Shown one piece after another: positions 15,138 through 21,800 of a stretch of 26,603 nucleotides of DNA; positions within the stretch are counted from its first letter, which is position 1; each line of letters begins with the position of its first letter. This DNA is from CAZMOK01 sp964644135 (GTDB taxonomy: Bacteria; Bacteroidota; Bacteroidia; Bacteroidales; JAGOPY01): contig CAZXWD010000037.1 of NCBI GenBank assembly GCA_964644135.1, forward strand, positions 1 to 26,603. The letters are read 5' to 3'. The position numbers were made by a program, and so were the translations under genes. The notes under the pieces are model-generated. The model was not told where the DNA came from and made no database searches. It saw nothing but the letters and a program-made list of their open reading frames with translations.

Positions 15138-16415
15138 ATGATCAATTACAAGCTTCAATCGATGGCCACGGGAAAGGTATTCGACGACACAGGCTGGCTG
15201 CTGTCGGCCCCCGGTGAGGACATTCCCGGCCTGGTAAGGGCAGTGTATGGCATAAAGCAAATAGAACTCAGGGATGAGTATTATGGCCTGTACAAGTTCG
15301 CCGACTGGCTGCCCATAATCCGGATACTGGAAGGTTCCTCTGCACCCGTCACCTATAAAAGTAAAGGTCTGGCAGAATTTCTGGGGCTTTCCAACCTGTT
15401 TATCACATTCAGCGGTTACTGGCCTGAAAAGGGAGCCACTATGGACACCTGCTCCTTCAAGGAGACCGAGGCCTATTCGGTTTGCGGCAGGCTGGATCCC
15501 TCCGAAGAAAAAGTGCTTGTAGTTGCATCGGCCGGCAATACGGCACGGTCGTTCGCAAGGGTATGCTCCGACAATGAGATACCATTGCTGCTCTGCGTCC
15601 CTGAGGATAATATTGATTCATTGTGGTTCGACAAGCCGATAAATGAATATGTAAAACTGATCGTATCCCGCACAGGAAGTGATTACTTCGATGCCATCCA
15701 TCTTTCCAACATAGCTATTGAAATGGACGGGTTCATTCCCGAAGGAGGCGCCAAAAACGTCGCCCGCCGTGATGGTATGGGGACCACAACCCTTTCGGCA
15801 GTTACAACTATCGGCCGGATACCTGACTATTATTTCCAGGCCATCGGCAGCGGTACAGGTGCCATTGCCGCGTGGGAAGCCAATCTCCGCCTTATCGAGG
15901 ACGGCCGGTGGGGCTTCAACAAAATGAAGCTGATGGTGTCGCAGAACAAGCCGTTTGTGCCCATCCATGATGCATGGAAAATGCGCTCGCGCGAAATGCT
16001 TCCAATTGATGACCACCAGGCACGGAAACAGGTGGAAGAGATAATGGCTAAAGTCCTTTCGAACAGGAAACCACCCTACTCACTGCCCGGCGGACTCTTC
16101 GATGCGCTGAGCGATGCCGGTGGAGAGGTGCTTATAGCTTCGAACGAGGAAGCCATTGCTGCAGGAAAGTTATTCGAGGAAACTGAAGGCATCGACCTGC
16201 ACCCCGCTGCCAAAGTAGCCGTTGCTACGCTCATGAATGCCGTTAAGGAGAACAAGGTGGAAAAAGATGCCATCATTATGCTCAATGCTACCGGTGGCGG
16301 TGAAGAACGCTTCCGGAAAGACAAGAAACTATATTACCTTGAACCTTCCCTGGTTTTCGACATCAACCCCGACCCGGATGAGGTAAAAGCCAGGATAAGG
16401 GAACTCTATTCTTAG
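15138..16415 (+). CDS. PLP-dependent enzyme of the threonine synthase family, probable cysteate synthase
   Basis: 425 residues, cytoplasmic. Fold type II PLP enzyme: the Schiff-base lysine is Lys108 in CSFKETEAY, the substrate/PLP loop is ASAGNTARSFA (130-140), the glycine-rich phosphate loop is AIGSGTGAIAAWE (235-247), and ATGGGEERF (384-392) lies near the C-terminus. FKExEA in place of the threonine synthase FKDR is what I recall for the cysteate synthase branch, first known from Methanosarcina, which makes L-cysteate from O-phosphoserine and sulfite. In Bacteroidota such an enzyme feeds sulfonolipid (capnine) synthesis. No acyltransferase or reductase of that pathway is in the window, so the assignment rests on the sequence alone. 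Threonine synthase proper is the main alternative. Confidence 0.68.
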   Translation: MINYKLQSMATGKVFDDTGWLLSAPGEDIPGLVRAVYGIKQIELRDEYYGLYKFADWLPIIRILEGSSAPVTYKSKGLAEFLGLSNLFITFSGYWPEKGATMDTCSFKETEAYSVCGRLDPSEEKVLVVASAGNTARSFARVCSDNEIPLLLCVPEDNIDSLWFDKPINEYVKLIVSRTGSDYFDAIHLSNIAIEMDGFIPEGGAKNVARRDGMGTTTLSAVTTIGRIPDYYFQAIGSGTGAIAAWEANLRLIEDGRWGFNKMKLMVSQNKPFVPIHDAWKMRSREMLPIDDHQARKQVEEIMAKVLSNRKPPYSLPGGLFDALSDAGGEVLIASNEEAIAAGKLFEETEGIDLHPAAKVAVATLMNAVKENKVEKDAIIMLNATGGGEERFRKDKKLYYLEPSLVFDINPDPDEVKARIRELYS

Positions 16416-16512
16416 AGCTAAGGGTTGAGAGCTTAGAGTTTAGATTATTTGCGAATGAGGATTTACAAATTACGATTTCATCTCAAATCTCAACACTCAA
16501 ATCTCAAATCTG
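16411..16512. repeat. Heptamer-periodic repeat, array 1 (between convergent genes)
   Basis: Starting on the TAG stop of the PLP enzyme, the whole spacer reads in 7-base steps: CTTAGAG, CTAAGGG, TTGAGAG, CTTAGAG, TTTAGAT and so on, then GATTTCA, TCTCAAA, TCTCAAC, ACTCAAA, TCTCAAA. The phase is kept for about 100 bases although units diverge. The right half is of TCTCAAA type, the reverse complement of TTTGAGA, so the two halves have opposite polarity, matching the convergent flanking genes. Confidence 0.8.
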
Positions 16513-17619
16513 TTATTTTACCCAATCCGCTATAAACAAATTCGTAGCCCTTGTTCCGCCGTTATTCCGGTTGGAAGAAAAGATCAGCTTCTTCCCGTCG
16601 AACGAAAACATGGGGAATGCGTCGAAAACATTGTCATAGGTGATCTGCTCCAGCCCGGTGCCGTCGAGGTTGATCATATAAAGATTGAACTGATACCCTC
16701 TGTCAGAAGCATGGTTGGAGCTGAAAATGATCTTTTGACCGGAAGGGTGGAAAAAAGGCGCCCAGTTGGCTTTGCCAAGATCGGTGATCTTCTGCAGGTC
16801 CGATCCGTCAACGTTGCACACATAGATCTCCATGTTGGTGGGCATCACAAGACCATCGGCCAGCAATTCCTTGTAGATCCTTTTCTCCTCTTCCGTCTCC
16901 GGTCTTGATGACCTGAATACGAGTTTCGTACCATCGGGCGAAAAGAACGCCCCGCCGTCGTACCCAAGCTGGAAAGTCACCTGCCTTACATCTGAGCCAT
17001 CGATATTCATCGTGTAGAGCTCCAGGTCTCCGCTCCTAAGCGAGGTGAAAACGATCTTATCGCCGTTCGGCGAAACAGTGGCCTCTGCATCATAGCCAGG
17101 CTCATTGGTTAGTTTATCTATGATATTGCCTTCAAGGTCGGCCACATAAATATCATACTCGGGATAGATCGGCCATACATATCTGCCGTCTTCCCTCGGT
17201 TCAGGAGGCGGCGGGCACTCCTTCCCTCCTTCATGAGTGGAAGCATACAAGATCGACTTGTTCCCGGGCATAAAGTAAGCACAGGTGGTCCTGCCGAAAC
17301 CAGTACTGATAAGTTGCGGCATTTCCTCGCCCATATTGGCTTCTTCCAGCACTGCATAGTGGATCTGGTCGCATTCATGACCCCATCCTTCATAATTGGT
17401 CTGGAAGGTGATCATCCTGTCGTCGAAGCTGAAATAAGCCTCTGCATTGTCACCACCGAAAGTAAGCTGCCTTACGTTGGCAAGGTGCTTTTCCTGTTCA
17501 TAGTGCACAATGCCTTCCGTTTCTGCTTTGTCTTCCCTTTCTCCGGTATTTTTCTCTCCACCACCGGTTGTACAGGAGATCAATACTACCAATCCTAATA
17601 TTCCAATAATTGAGTTCAT
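16513..17619 (-). CDS. TolB-like beta-propeller (PD40) lipoprotein
   Basis: 368 residues. The leader ends in LVVLISC, giving lipidated Cys16, followed by a Gly/Glu/Lys-rich linker. The rest is a PD40/TolB-type beta-propeller: repeated blades such as ATVSPNGDKIVFTSLRSGDLELYTMNIDGSDVRQVTF, with the marks FSPDGTKLVFRSSR, FHPSGQKIIFSSNH and FSFDGKKLIFSSNR at about 230-350. Such proteins bind peptides or scaffold envelope complexes; some belong to DPP4-like or TolB systems, but no peptidase domain or Pal partner is present here. It is divergent from the deiminase gene across 89 bases, with a -7 box for each direction. Confidence 0.87.
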   Translation of the reverse strand: MNSIIGILGLVVLISCTTGGGEKNTGEREDKAETEGIVHYEQEKHLANVRQLTFGGDNAEAYFSFDDRMITFQTNYEGWGHECDQIHYAVLEEANMGEEMPQLISTGFGRTTCAYFMPGNKSILYASTHEGGKECPPPPEPREDGRYVWPIYPEYDIYVADLEGNIIDKLTNEPGYDAEATVSPNGDKIVFTSLRSGDLELYTMNIDGSDVRQVTFQLGYDGGAFFSPDGTKLVFRSSRPETEEEKRIYKELLADGLVMPTNMEIYVCNVDGSDLQKITDLGKANWAPFFHPSGQKIIFSSNHASDRGYQFNLYMINLDGTGLEQITYDNVFDAFPMFSFDGKKLIFSSNRNNGGTRATNLFIADWVK

Positions 17620-17655
17620 TGAATAGCGCTAATTTAGAATGTTTATAAACTACCA

Positions 17656-17663
17656 CAAATGTA
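17656..17663 (-). promoter_or_regulatory. -7 box of the propeller lipoprotein promoter
   Basis: On the minus strand TACATTTG, a full match to TAnnTTTG, 36 bases before the ATG at 17619. The upstream TTG is about 25 bases away, outside the usual spacing. Confidence 0.4.
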
Positions 17664-17679
17664 AGAGGTTTTAATTGAT

Positions 17680-17687
17680 TAAATTTG
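17680..17687 (+). promoter_or_regulatory. -7 box of the deiminase promoter
   Basis: TAAATTTG fully matches TAnnTTTG. It contains the TTG at 17685 that a mechanical ORF call would use as start, which argues that translation really begins at the ATG at 17709. Confidence 0.45.
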
Positions 17688-17708
17688 TCAATTCCAAAAC
17701 CAGCCCCT

Positions 17709-19373
17709 ATGAAGCGTTTCCTTCTCTTTTTGCTTTTACTGCCTCTTTGTTACGGAAGCTTCGCCCAGTATCCGGCCCGTACAGTAGCCGAATGGGAGCC
17801 TGCCAAAGGAACGCTCATTAGATGGCCGCTTGGCATTCCGGCAATGCTCGTTGTAGAGCTTGCACAGGACGACTCCCTATATGTCCTGGTCGAAAACACG
17901 TCCCAGCAAAACCAGGCAACAGCACATTTCAACTCCCTTGGGGTCAATATGGATCACTGCAGGTTCATTTTTGCCGACACTTACTCGCACTGGACGCGCG
18001 ACTGGGGCCCGCACTATGTGTTCGATGAACAAGGTAAAGCACACATTGCCGATCCTGTTTTCGACGGCTACCCATGGGTGCCGGGTTGCAACACAACAAC
18101 CCTGGCCAGAGGCGAGCACCAGCGGGGATATGAAGAGGATGATGCGGTAAACATGGCACTGGCCGAACAATTGGGCCTTCCAATTATCTCAATGCCATTG
18201 TACCTCACAGGTGGCAATATAATGACCGATGGCCACGGGCAGGCTGTATCCACTAGGCAAATGCTCGATGAAAACAGCCCCATCTGCAATGAGGAATGCT
18301 TTTACAACACCACTGCCGACTCGATGGGACTGACTAGCTATACCATTGTTGAAAACCCTGAGATCTATGGAATACAGCACATCGATTGCTACGCAAAATT
18401 CCTTGATGAAGAAACGGTGCTGGTGAAATCGGTAGAGACATGGCATCCGGAATACAACTGTATTGAGGAGCTTGCAAGTCATTTGGGCAGTTTGAACAAC
18501 TGCTATGGCAGGCCATATAACGTAATCAGGATCGACTGCGGATCATATAACGGCAGTGAAGTGGCCGCATATACCAATAGCCTCATCCTCAACGGGAAAG
18601 TCCTGGTGCCTACATTCGGAATAGAAACCGATGTAACAGCGATCGAAACCTATGAAGAGGCAATGCCTGGCTATGAAGTAATTGGGTTTTATTATGATGC
18701 ATGGTATTATTTTGATGCACTGCATTGCCGTACCATGGGAATATTCGATCCTGAAATGCTCCGGATCTGGCATAAGCCACGAAAAAAAGTAGCTGCCGAC
18801 GAACCGGTAGAGATCATCGCCCTGGTAGATGACCGCAGCAATTCAGGGCTTATCGATAACTCACTGATGGTTTATTGGAGGGAAGAGGGCGGTTTTTCAT
18901 GGAACCAGGAACTATTCTTCCCGGCTTATGGTATCGATTCATTCAACGCGATGCTGCCTTCTTTTCCTGATGGCACAAAAGTGGAATATTATCTTTCTGC
19001 AGCAGATTCATCAGGCAGGGCCGAAAAACTACCCCGGACAGCTCCCTTCGATCATTATTTATTTGAATCTTCAAGCCTGGTTACCCGGGTTGATCTGCCA
19101 GTCGGGCCTGATAACTTTTCAATGAACGTTTTCAGCAATGATCATGGCCAAAATATGGTCATTCACACAAAAGCGCCGGCCGGAAAAAGGTATACCCTCA
19201 AAATATACAACCTGCAAGGCATTCCTGTTCAGGACCTCGGCAACCTCCAGGGTGAAACGAGGATCACCTGGAACGGGGCAGGGATGCCAGGAAAACCTGC
19301 ACAAGGGATCTACCTGGTGGTTTTACATTCAGCGGGCTTAAAAATTTCAAAAAAAATCATTCTCAGCCACTGA
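17709..19373 (+). CDS. Secreted arginine/agmatine deiminase (PAD_porph family) with T9SS tail
   Basis: 554 residues from the ATG at 17709; the in-frame TTG at 17685 lies in the -7 box and is rejected. Residues 1-20 are a signal peptide (CYGSFAQ). The PAD_porph catalytic domain (about 22-355) has Asp98 in TRDWGP, His224 and Asp226 in GIQHIDCYAKF, Asn290 in YTNSLI, and nucleophile Cys340 in DALHCRTMGI, matching the catalytic set of P. gingivalis PPAD (Asp130, His236, Asp238, Asn297, Cys351). It should hydrolyse a guanidinium group, giving citrulline- or carbamoyl-type products plus ammonia. The Arg-Pro-Arg segment that PPAD uses to bind a peptide C-terminal carboxylate is not seen; VFDGYPWVPGC occupies that area, so the substrate may differ. 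Residues 365-450 form an Ig-like domain and about 468-554 a T9SS type A sorting tail. Probably surface-bound or released. Confidence 0.88.
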   Translation: MKRFLLFLLLLPLCYGSFAQYPARTVAEWEPAKGTLIRWPLGIPAMLVVELAQDDSLYVLVENTSQQNQATAHFNSLGVNMDHCRFIFADTYSHWTRDWGPHYVFDEQGKAHIADPVFDGYPWVPGCNTTTLARGEHQRGYEEDDAVNMALAEQLGLPIISMPLYLTGGNIMTDGHGQAVSTRQMLDENSPICNEECFYNTTADSMGLTSYTIVENPEIYGIQHIDCYAKFLDEETVLVKSVETWHPEYNCIEELASHLGSLNNCYGRPYNVIRIDCGSYNGSEVAAYTNSLILNGKVLVPTFGIETDVTAIETYEEAMPGYEVIGFYYDAWYYFDALHCRTMGIFDPEMLRIWHKPRKKVAADEPVEIIALVDDRSNSGLIDNSLMVYWREEGGFSWNQELFFPAYGIDSFNAMLPSFPDGTKVEYYLSAADSSGRAEKLPRTAPFDHYLFESSSLVTRVDLPVGPDNFSMNVFSNDHGQNMVIHTKAPAGKRYTLKIYNLQGIPVQDLGNLQGETRITWNGAGMPGKPAQGIYLVVLHSAGLKISKKIILSH

Positions 19374-19473
19374 TCTTTTGCAACCCTTTTTTCTTTCTTT
19401 TGTCATTGAAATTAGAAAGTGGTTGATCCCACAAGATTATTAATTGCTGAAAAAACCAAAAAACACCAGTGTC

Positions 19474-20010
19474 ATGAAAAAAATTCTAGTACTGCTTATT
19501 GCTATTATTTCTTTTGGTGCCCTCAATGCACAGAGTGAACAGTCGACAGACGTGGAAAAGGGCATTCACAAAGTGAACTTCATCCCGGTTGCATATTCAT
19601 ACGAAGCCCGGATTGCACAGGCACAAACTTTTATGATCCAGCCCTCTTTCGGGTTTAACTGGATCTCTAGCAGCGCAGCCTACCCTACCATGCAGCTTAC
19701 TTCTTTCTACAGGTATTACTACAACTTTGATAAGCGAAACGCAAAAGGGAAAAGAACGATCAAGAACTCAGCAAACTATTTCGGGGCCATGATGAGCTTC
19801 AGCTTCTGGAATGCCGCCTGGTCAGGCAATGTTACAAGCGAAGATTATATACCGTACTGGGCTGCCGGTCCGGTTTGGGGCATCCAGCGTAATTACCGCA
19901 GTCATTTCAGCCTGGGCCTCACCCTTGGTCCCATGCTCAGCGTTGGGAACAAAGGCTTCCGCGCCGATGGTTATTTTGAACTTACCCTGGGGTTCTGGCT
20001 TGGGAGATAG
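19474..20010 (+). CDS. Small secreted outer-membrane beta-barrel protein, unknown
   Basis: 178 residues from the ATG at 19474 (MKKILVLLIAIISFGALNAQ gives a clean signal peptide); an in-frame TTG at 19444 would add ten charged residues before the leader and is rejected. The mature part is rich in aromatic and small residues in alternating patterns (TSFYRYYYNF, YFGAMMSFSFW, HFSLGLTLGPML, GYFELTLGFWLGR), as expected for a small eight-stranded outer-membrane barrel. The last segment ends in Phe-Trp-Leu-Gly-Arg rather than the canonical terminal Phe. I do not recognise a named family. It is 100 bases downstream of the deiminase, possibly co-transcribed, and its stop is the first unit of heptamer array 2. 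Confidence 0.65.
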   Translation: MKKILVLLIAIISFGALNAQSEQSTDVEKGIHKVNFIPVAYSYEARIAQAQTFMIQPSFGFNWISSSAAYPTMQLTSFYRYYYNFDKRNAKGKRTIKNSANYFGAMMSFSFWNAAWSGNVTSEDYIPYWAAGPVWGIQRNYRSHFSLGLTLGPMLSVGNKGFRADGYFELTLGFWLGR

Positions 20011-20073
20011 AGTTTAGAGTTTAGAGCTTAGAGTTTAGATGGGTTTGGAATTTGGTGCCTGGAATTTGGAATT
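20009..20073. repeat. Heptamer-periodic repeat, array 2
   Basis: Begins on the stop codon of the barrel gene. In phase: AGTTTAG (20011-20017), AGTTTAG, AGCTTAG, AGTTTAG, then ATGGGTT, TGGAATT, TGGTGCC, TGGAATT, TGGAATT. Bases 20009-20040 are identical to 23386-23417. The second part uses a different heptamer (TGGAATT) but keeps the same 7-base phase. Confidence 0.85.
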
Positions 20074-20121
20074 TACTCCCAACAGGCTTGAATCTTCTAA
20101 ACATTATCCGCAGATGGCTTG

Positions 20122-20148
20122 TTCTATTTCTATAACAATGAAATAGAA
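20122..20148 (+). promoter_or_regulatory. 9-bp inverted repeat overlapping the start codon of the next gene
   Basis: TTCTATTTC (20122-20130) pairs with GAAATAGAA (20140-20148) around the 9-base loop TATAACAAT. The last paired base is the A of the ATG at 20148-20150. As RNA it could limit access to the start; as DNA it could be an operator. The stem is A/T-rich and therefore weak. Confidence 0.4.
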
Positions 20149-20741
20149 TGAGTTTATTCAATGCCATAATCACAAAAATATTCCCCAAACCCGACAAGAT
20201 CACTTCGGGTGACCAGCCGGTAATATCTGAACCGATCAAAAGGAGTATCAAGTTCAAGGAAAAATATAACCAGTGGATCGATTCGGAACAGGCCGGCCAT
20301 GTTATCTCCAACATCCTGCAGGGATATAATAACTACATTATTTCAGGCAGGCCAGGCATACCCATAGGCACTTACAAGGGCAACGGGTTATCAGGGTTTT
20401 ATCTTGAAGGTGAATCAACGGTCAGTGACAACATATATAGCTTTTTGCTCGACTACATCAAGGAAAAAGTGTCGTCGCTAAATTACAGGTTCTACCGCAG
20501 CCTCTATGAAGCAAAGGAAAGATCGGGGAAAATTCATTCAAAAGAACAGTATTACTTCAAGCCCATTCCCTCAAGCTATGAGCTGCCTGTTGCCCAGGAG
20601 TACGGAAATTTAACCCTTGAGGTCGACAGGATAGACGAGGAGGTAACCTACCTGAAAATAATGGCAACTCACTACGCAGGCTTTGATTACCAGTCGCCCA
20701 AGGACTTTGACGAGCTTATAAGCCATATTTTCAGTAAATAA
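20148..20741 (+). CDS. Conserved-looking hypothetical protein upstream of the repair cluster
   Basis: 197 residues, no signal peptide and no membrane segment, so cytoplasmic. I do not recognise a family. The protein is mixed alpha/beta: a charged N-terminal segment (residues 20-45, KRSIKFKEKYNQWIDSEQ), a Gly-rich middle (YNNYIISGRPGIPIGTYKGNGLSGFYLEG, about 60-90), an amphipathic helix (DNIYSFLLDYIKEKVSSLNYRFYRSLYEAKE) and a C-terminal part ending FDELISHIFSK. It precedes the exonuclease gene by 39 bases on the same strand, so it is probably the first gene of that transcript. Whether it works with the repair proteins or merely neighbours them is open. Confidence 0.7.
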   Translation: MSLFNAIITKIFPKPDKITSGDQPVISEPIKRSIKFKEKYNQWIDSEQAGHVISNILQGYNNYIISGRPGIPIGTYKGNGLSGFYLEGESTVSDNIYSFLLDYIKEKVSSLNYRFYRSLYEAKERSGKIHSKEQYYFKPIPSSYELPVAQEYGNLTLEVDRIDEEVTYLKIMATHYAGFDYQSPKDFDELISHIFSK

Positions 20742-20780
20742 GCCAGGCTTTCCTTATCTTCGAAGGCTGTCAATCTTATC

Positions 20781-21800
20781 ATGGGAAAAGGTTTACTCAG
20801 TTTTACGCAAAACGGTATTTATTGTGAAAAAGCCGGTGTGTACATCGATCCATGGAGGCCGGTTGAAAAGGCAATTATCACCCATGGCCACGCCGATCAT
20901 TCCAGGTGGGGCAACAAAGAATATATTTCCCACCATCACTCTGTGCCAATAATTAAAAACAGGCTGGGCGAAATAAACATCAGAGGGATTGAATACGATG
21001 ACCCTTTTACTGTGAATGGTATCAGTTTCTCGCTGCACCCTGCCGGTCACATCCCCGGTTCTGCCCAGGTGAGGGTTGAGCATAAGGGCGAGGTCTGGGT
21101 TGTTTCAGGGGATTATAAGTTAACCGATGACGGTCTCTCTGCTCCCTTCGAGCCTGTCAAATGCCACACCTTCATTACCGAATGCACTTTCGGACTGCCT
21201 GTTTTCCGCTGGAAGGAGCAGGCTGAAGTACTGGAAGAGATCAACAAATGGTGGAAAACAAACAGGGAAAAAGGCATTACGTCGATACTGATCGCTTATT
21301 CACTGGGCAAAGCACAAAGGTTGCTCAAAGGCATTGATCATTCCGCCGGCAGGGTCTTCACTCACGGCGCCATTGAAAATATGAACGAAGTAATAAGGGG
21401 GATGGGTATTGAACTGCCTGTTTCTACAAGGATCACACGGGATGTCAAAAAAGAAAATTTCAGGGGTGAACTGGTGCTCGCACCCCCTTCGGCGATTGCT
21501 TCCCCCTGGATACGCAAATTCAATCCATATTCGCTTGGAATTGCCTCGGGATGGATGGCGCTCAGAGGCATGAGGCGCAGGCGTGCTGCCGACAGGGGTT
21601 TCGTGCTCTCCGATCATGCCGACTGGGAAGGGCTGAACAAGGCAATAGAACAAACAGGGGCCGAAAAGATCATCACCACACACGGATATACAGATATTTT
21701 CACCGAATGGCTGAAGGAAAAAGGATATGATGCTGCGATCGAATCTACTGAATTTGAAGGGGAATCTGTTGATACAGATCATGTGGAGGGGCAGGAATGA
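20781..21800 (+). CDS. Ligase-associated DNA exonuclease (MBL/beta-CASP fold)
   Basis: 339 residues. Metallo-beta-lactamase fold nuclease of the ligase-associated type (relatives of SNM1/Artemis). Metal-binding motif HGHADH (35-40), then HPAGHIPGSAQV (86-97), GDYK with Asp111, TECTFG (133-138) and C-terminal LSDHADW (277-282) and HGYTD (301-305). In Pseudomonas putida the orthologous four-gene cluster has been studied as a nucleic-acid repair unit. The gene's end overlaps the ligase start by four bases (ATGA at 21797-21800), indicating translational coupling and, presumably, matched dosage. It probably trims DNA ends before ligation; polarity and substrate are not visible in the sequence. Confidence 0.92.
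   Translation: MGKGLLSFTQNGIYCEKAGVYIDPWRPVEKAIITHGHADHSRWGNKEYISHHHSVPIIKNRLGEINIRGIEYDDPFTVNGISFSLHPAGHIPGSAQVRVEHKGEVWVVSGDYKLTDDGLSAPFEPVKCHTFITECTFGLPVFRWKEQAEVLEEINKWWKTNREKGITSILIAYSLGKAQRLLKGIDHSAGRVFTHGAIENMNEVIRGMGIELPVSTRITRDVKKENFRGELVLAPPSAIASPWIRKFNPYSLGIASGWMALRGMRRRRAADRGFVLSDHADWEGLNKAIEQTGAEKIITTHGYTDIFTEWLKEKGYDAAIESTEFEGESVDTDHVEGQE

Noticed and set aside
17685..17708. Upstream TTG start adding eight residues to the deiminase
   Set aside because: The TTG is part of the TAAATTTG -7 box and would place SIPKPAP before a complete signal peptide; the ATG at 17709 is better.
19444..19473. Upstream TTG start adding ten residues to the small barrel protein
   Set aside because: Adds charged residues ahead of a standard MKK signal peptide; the ATG at 19474 is better.
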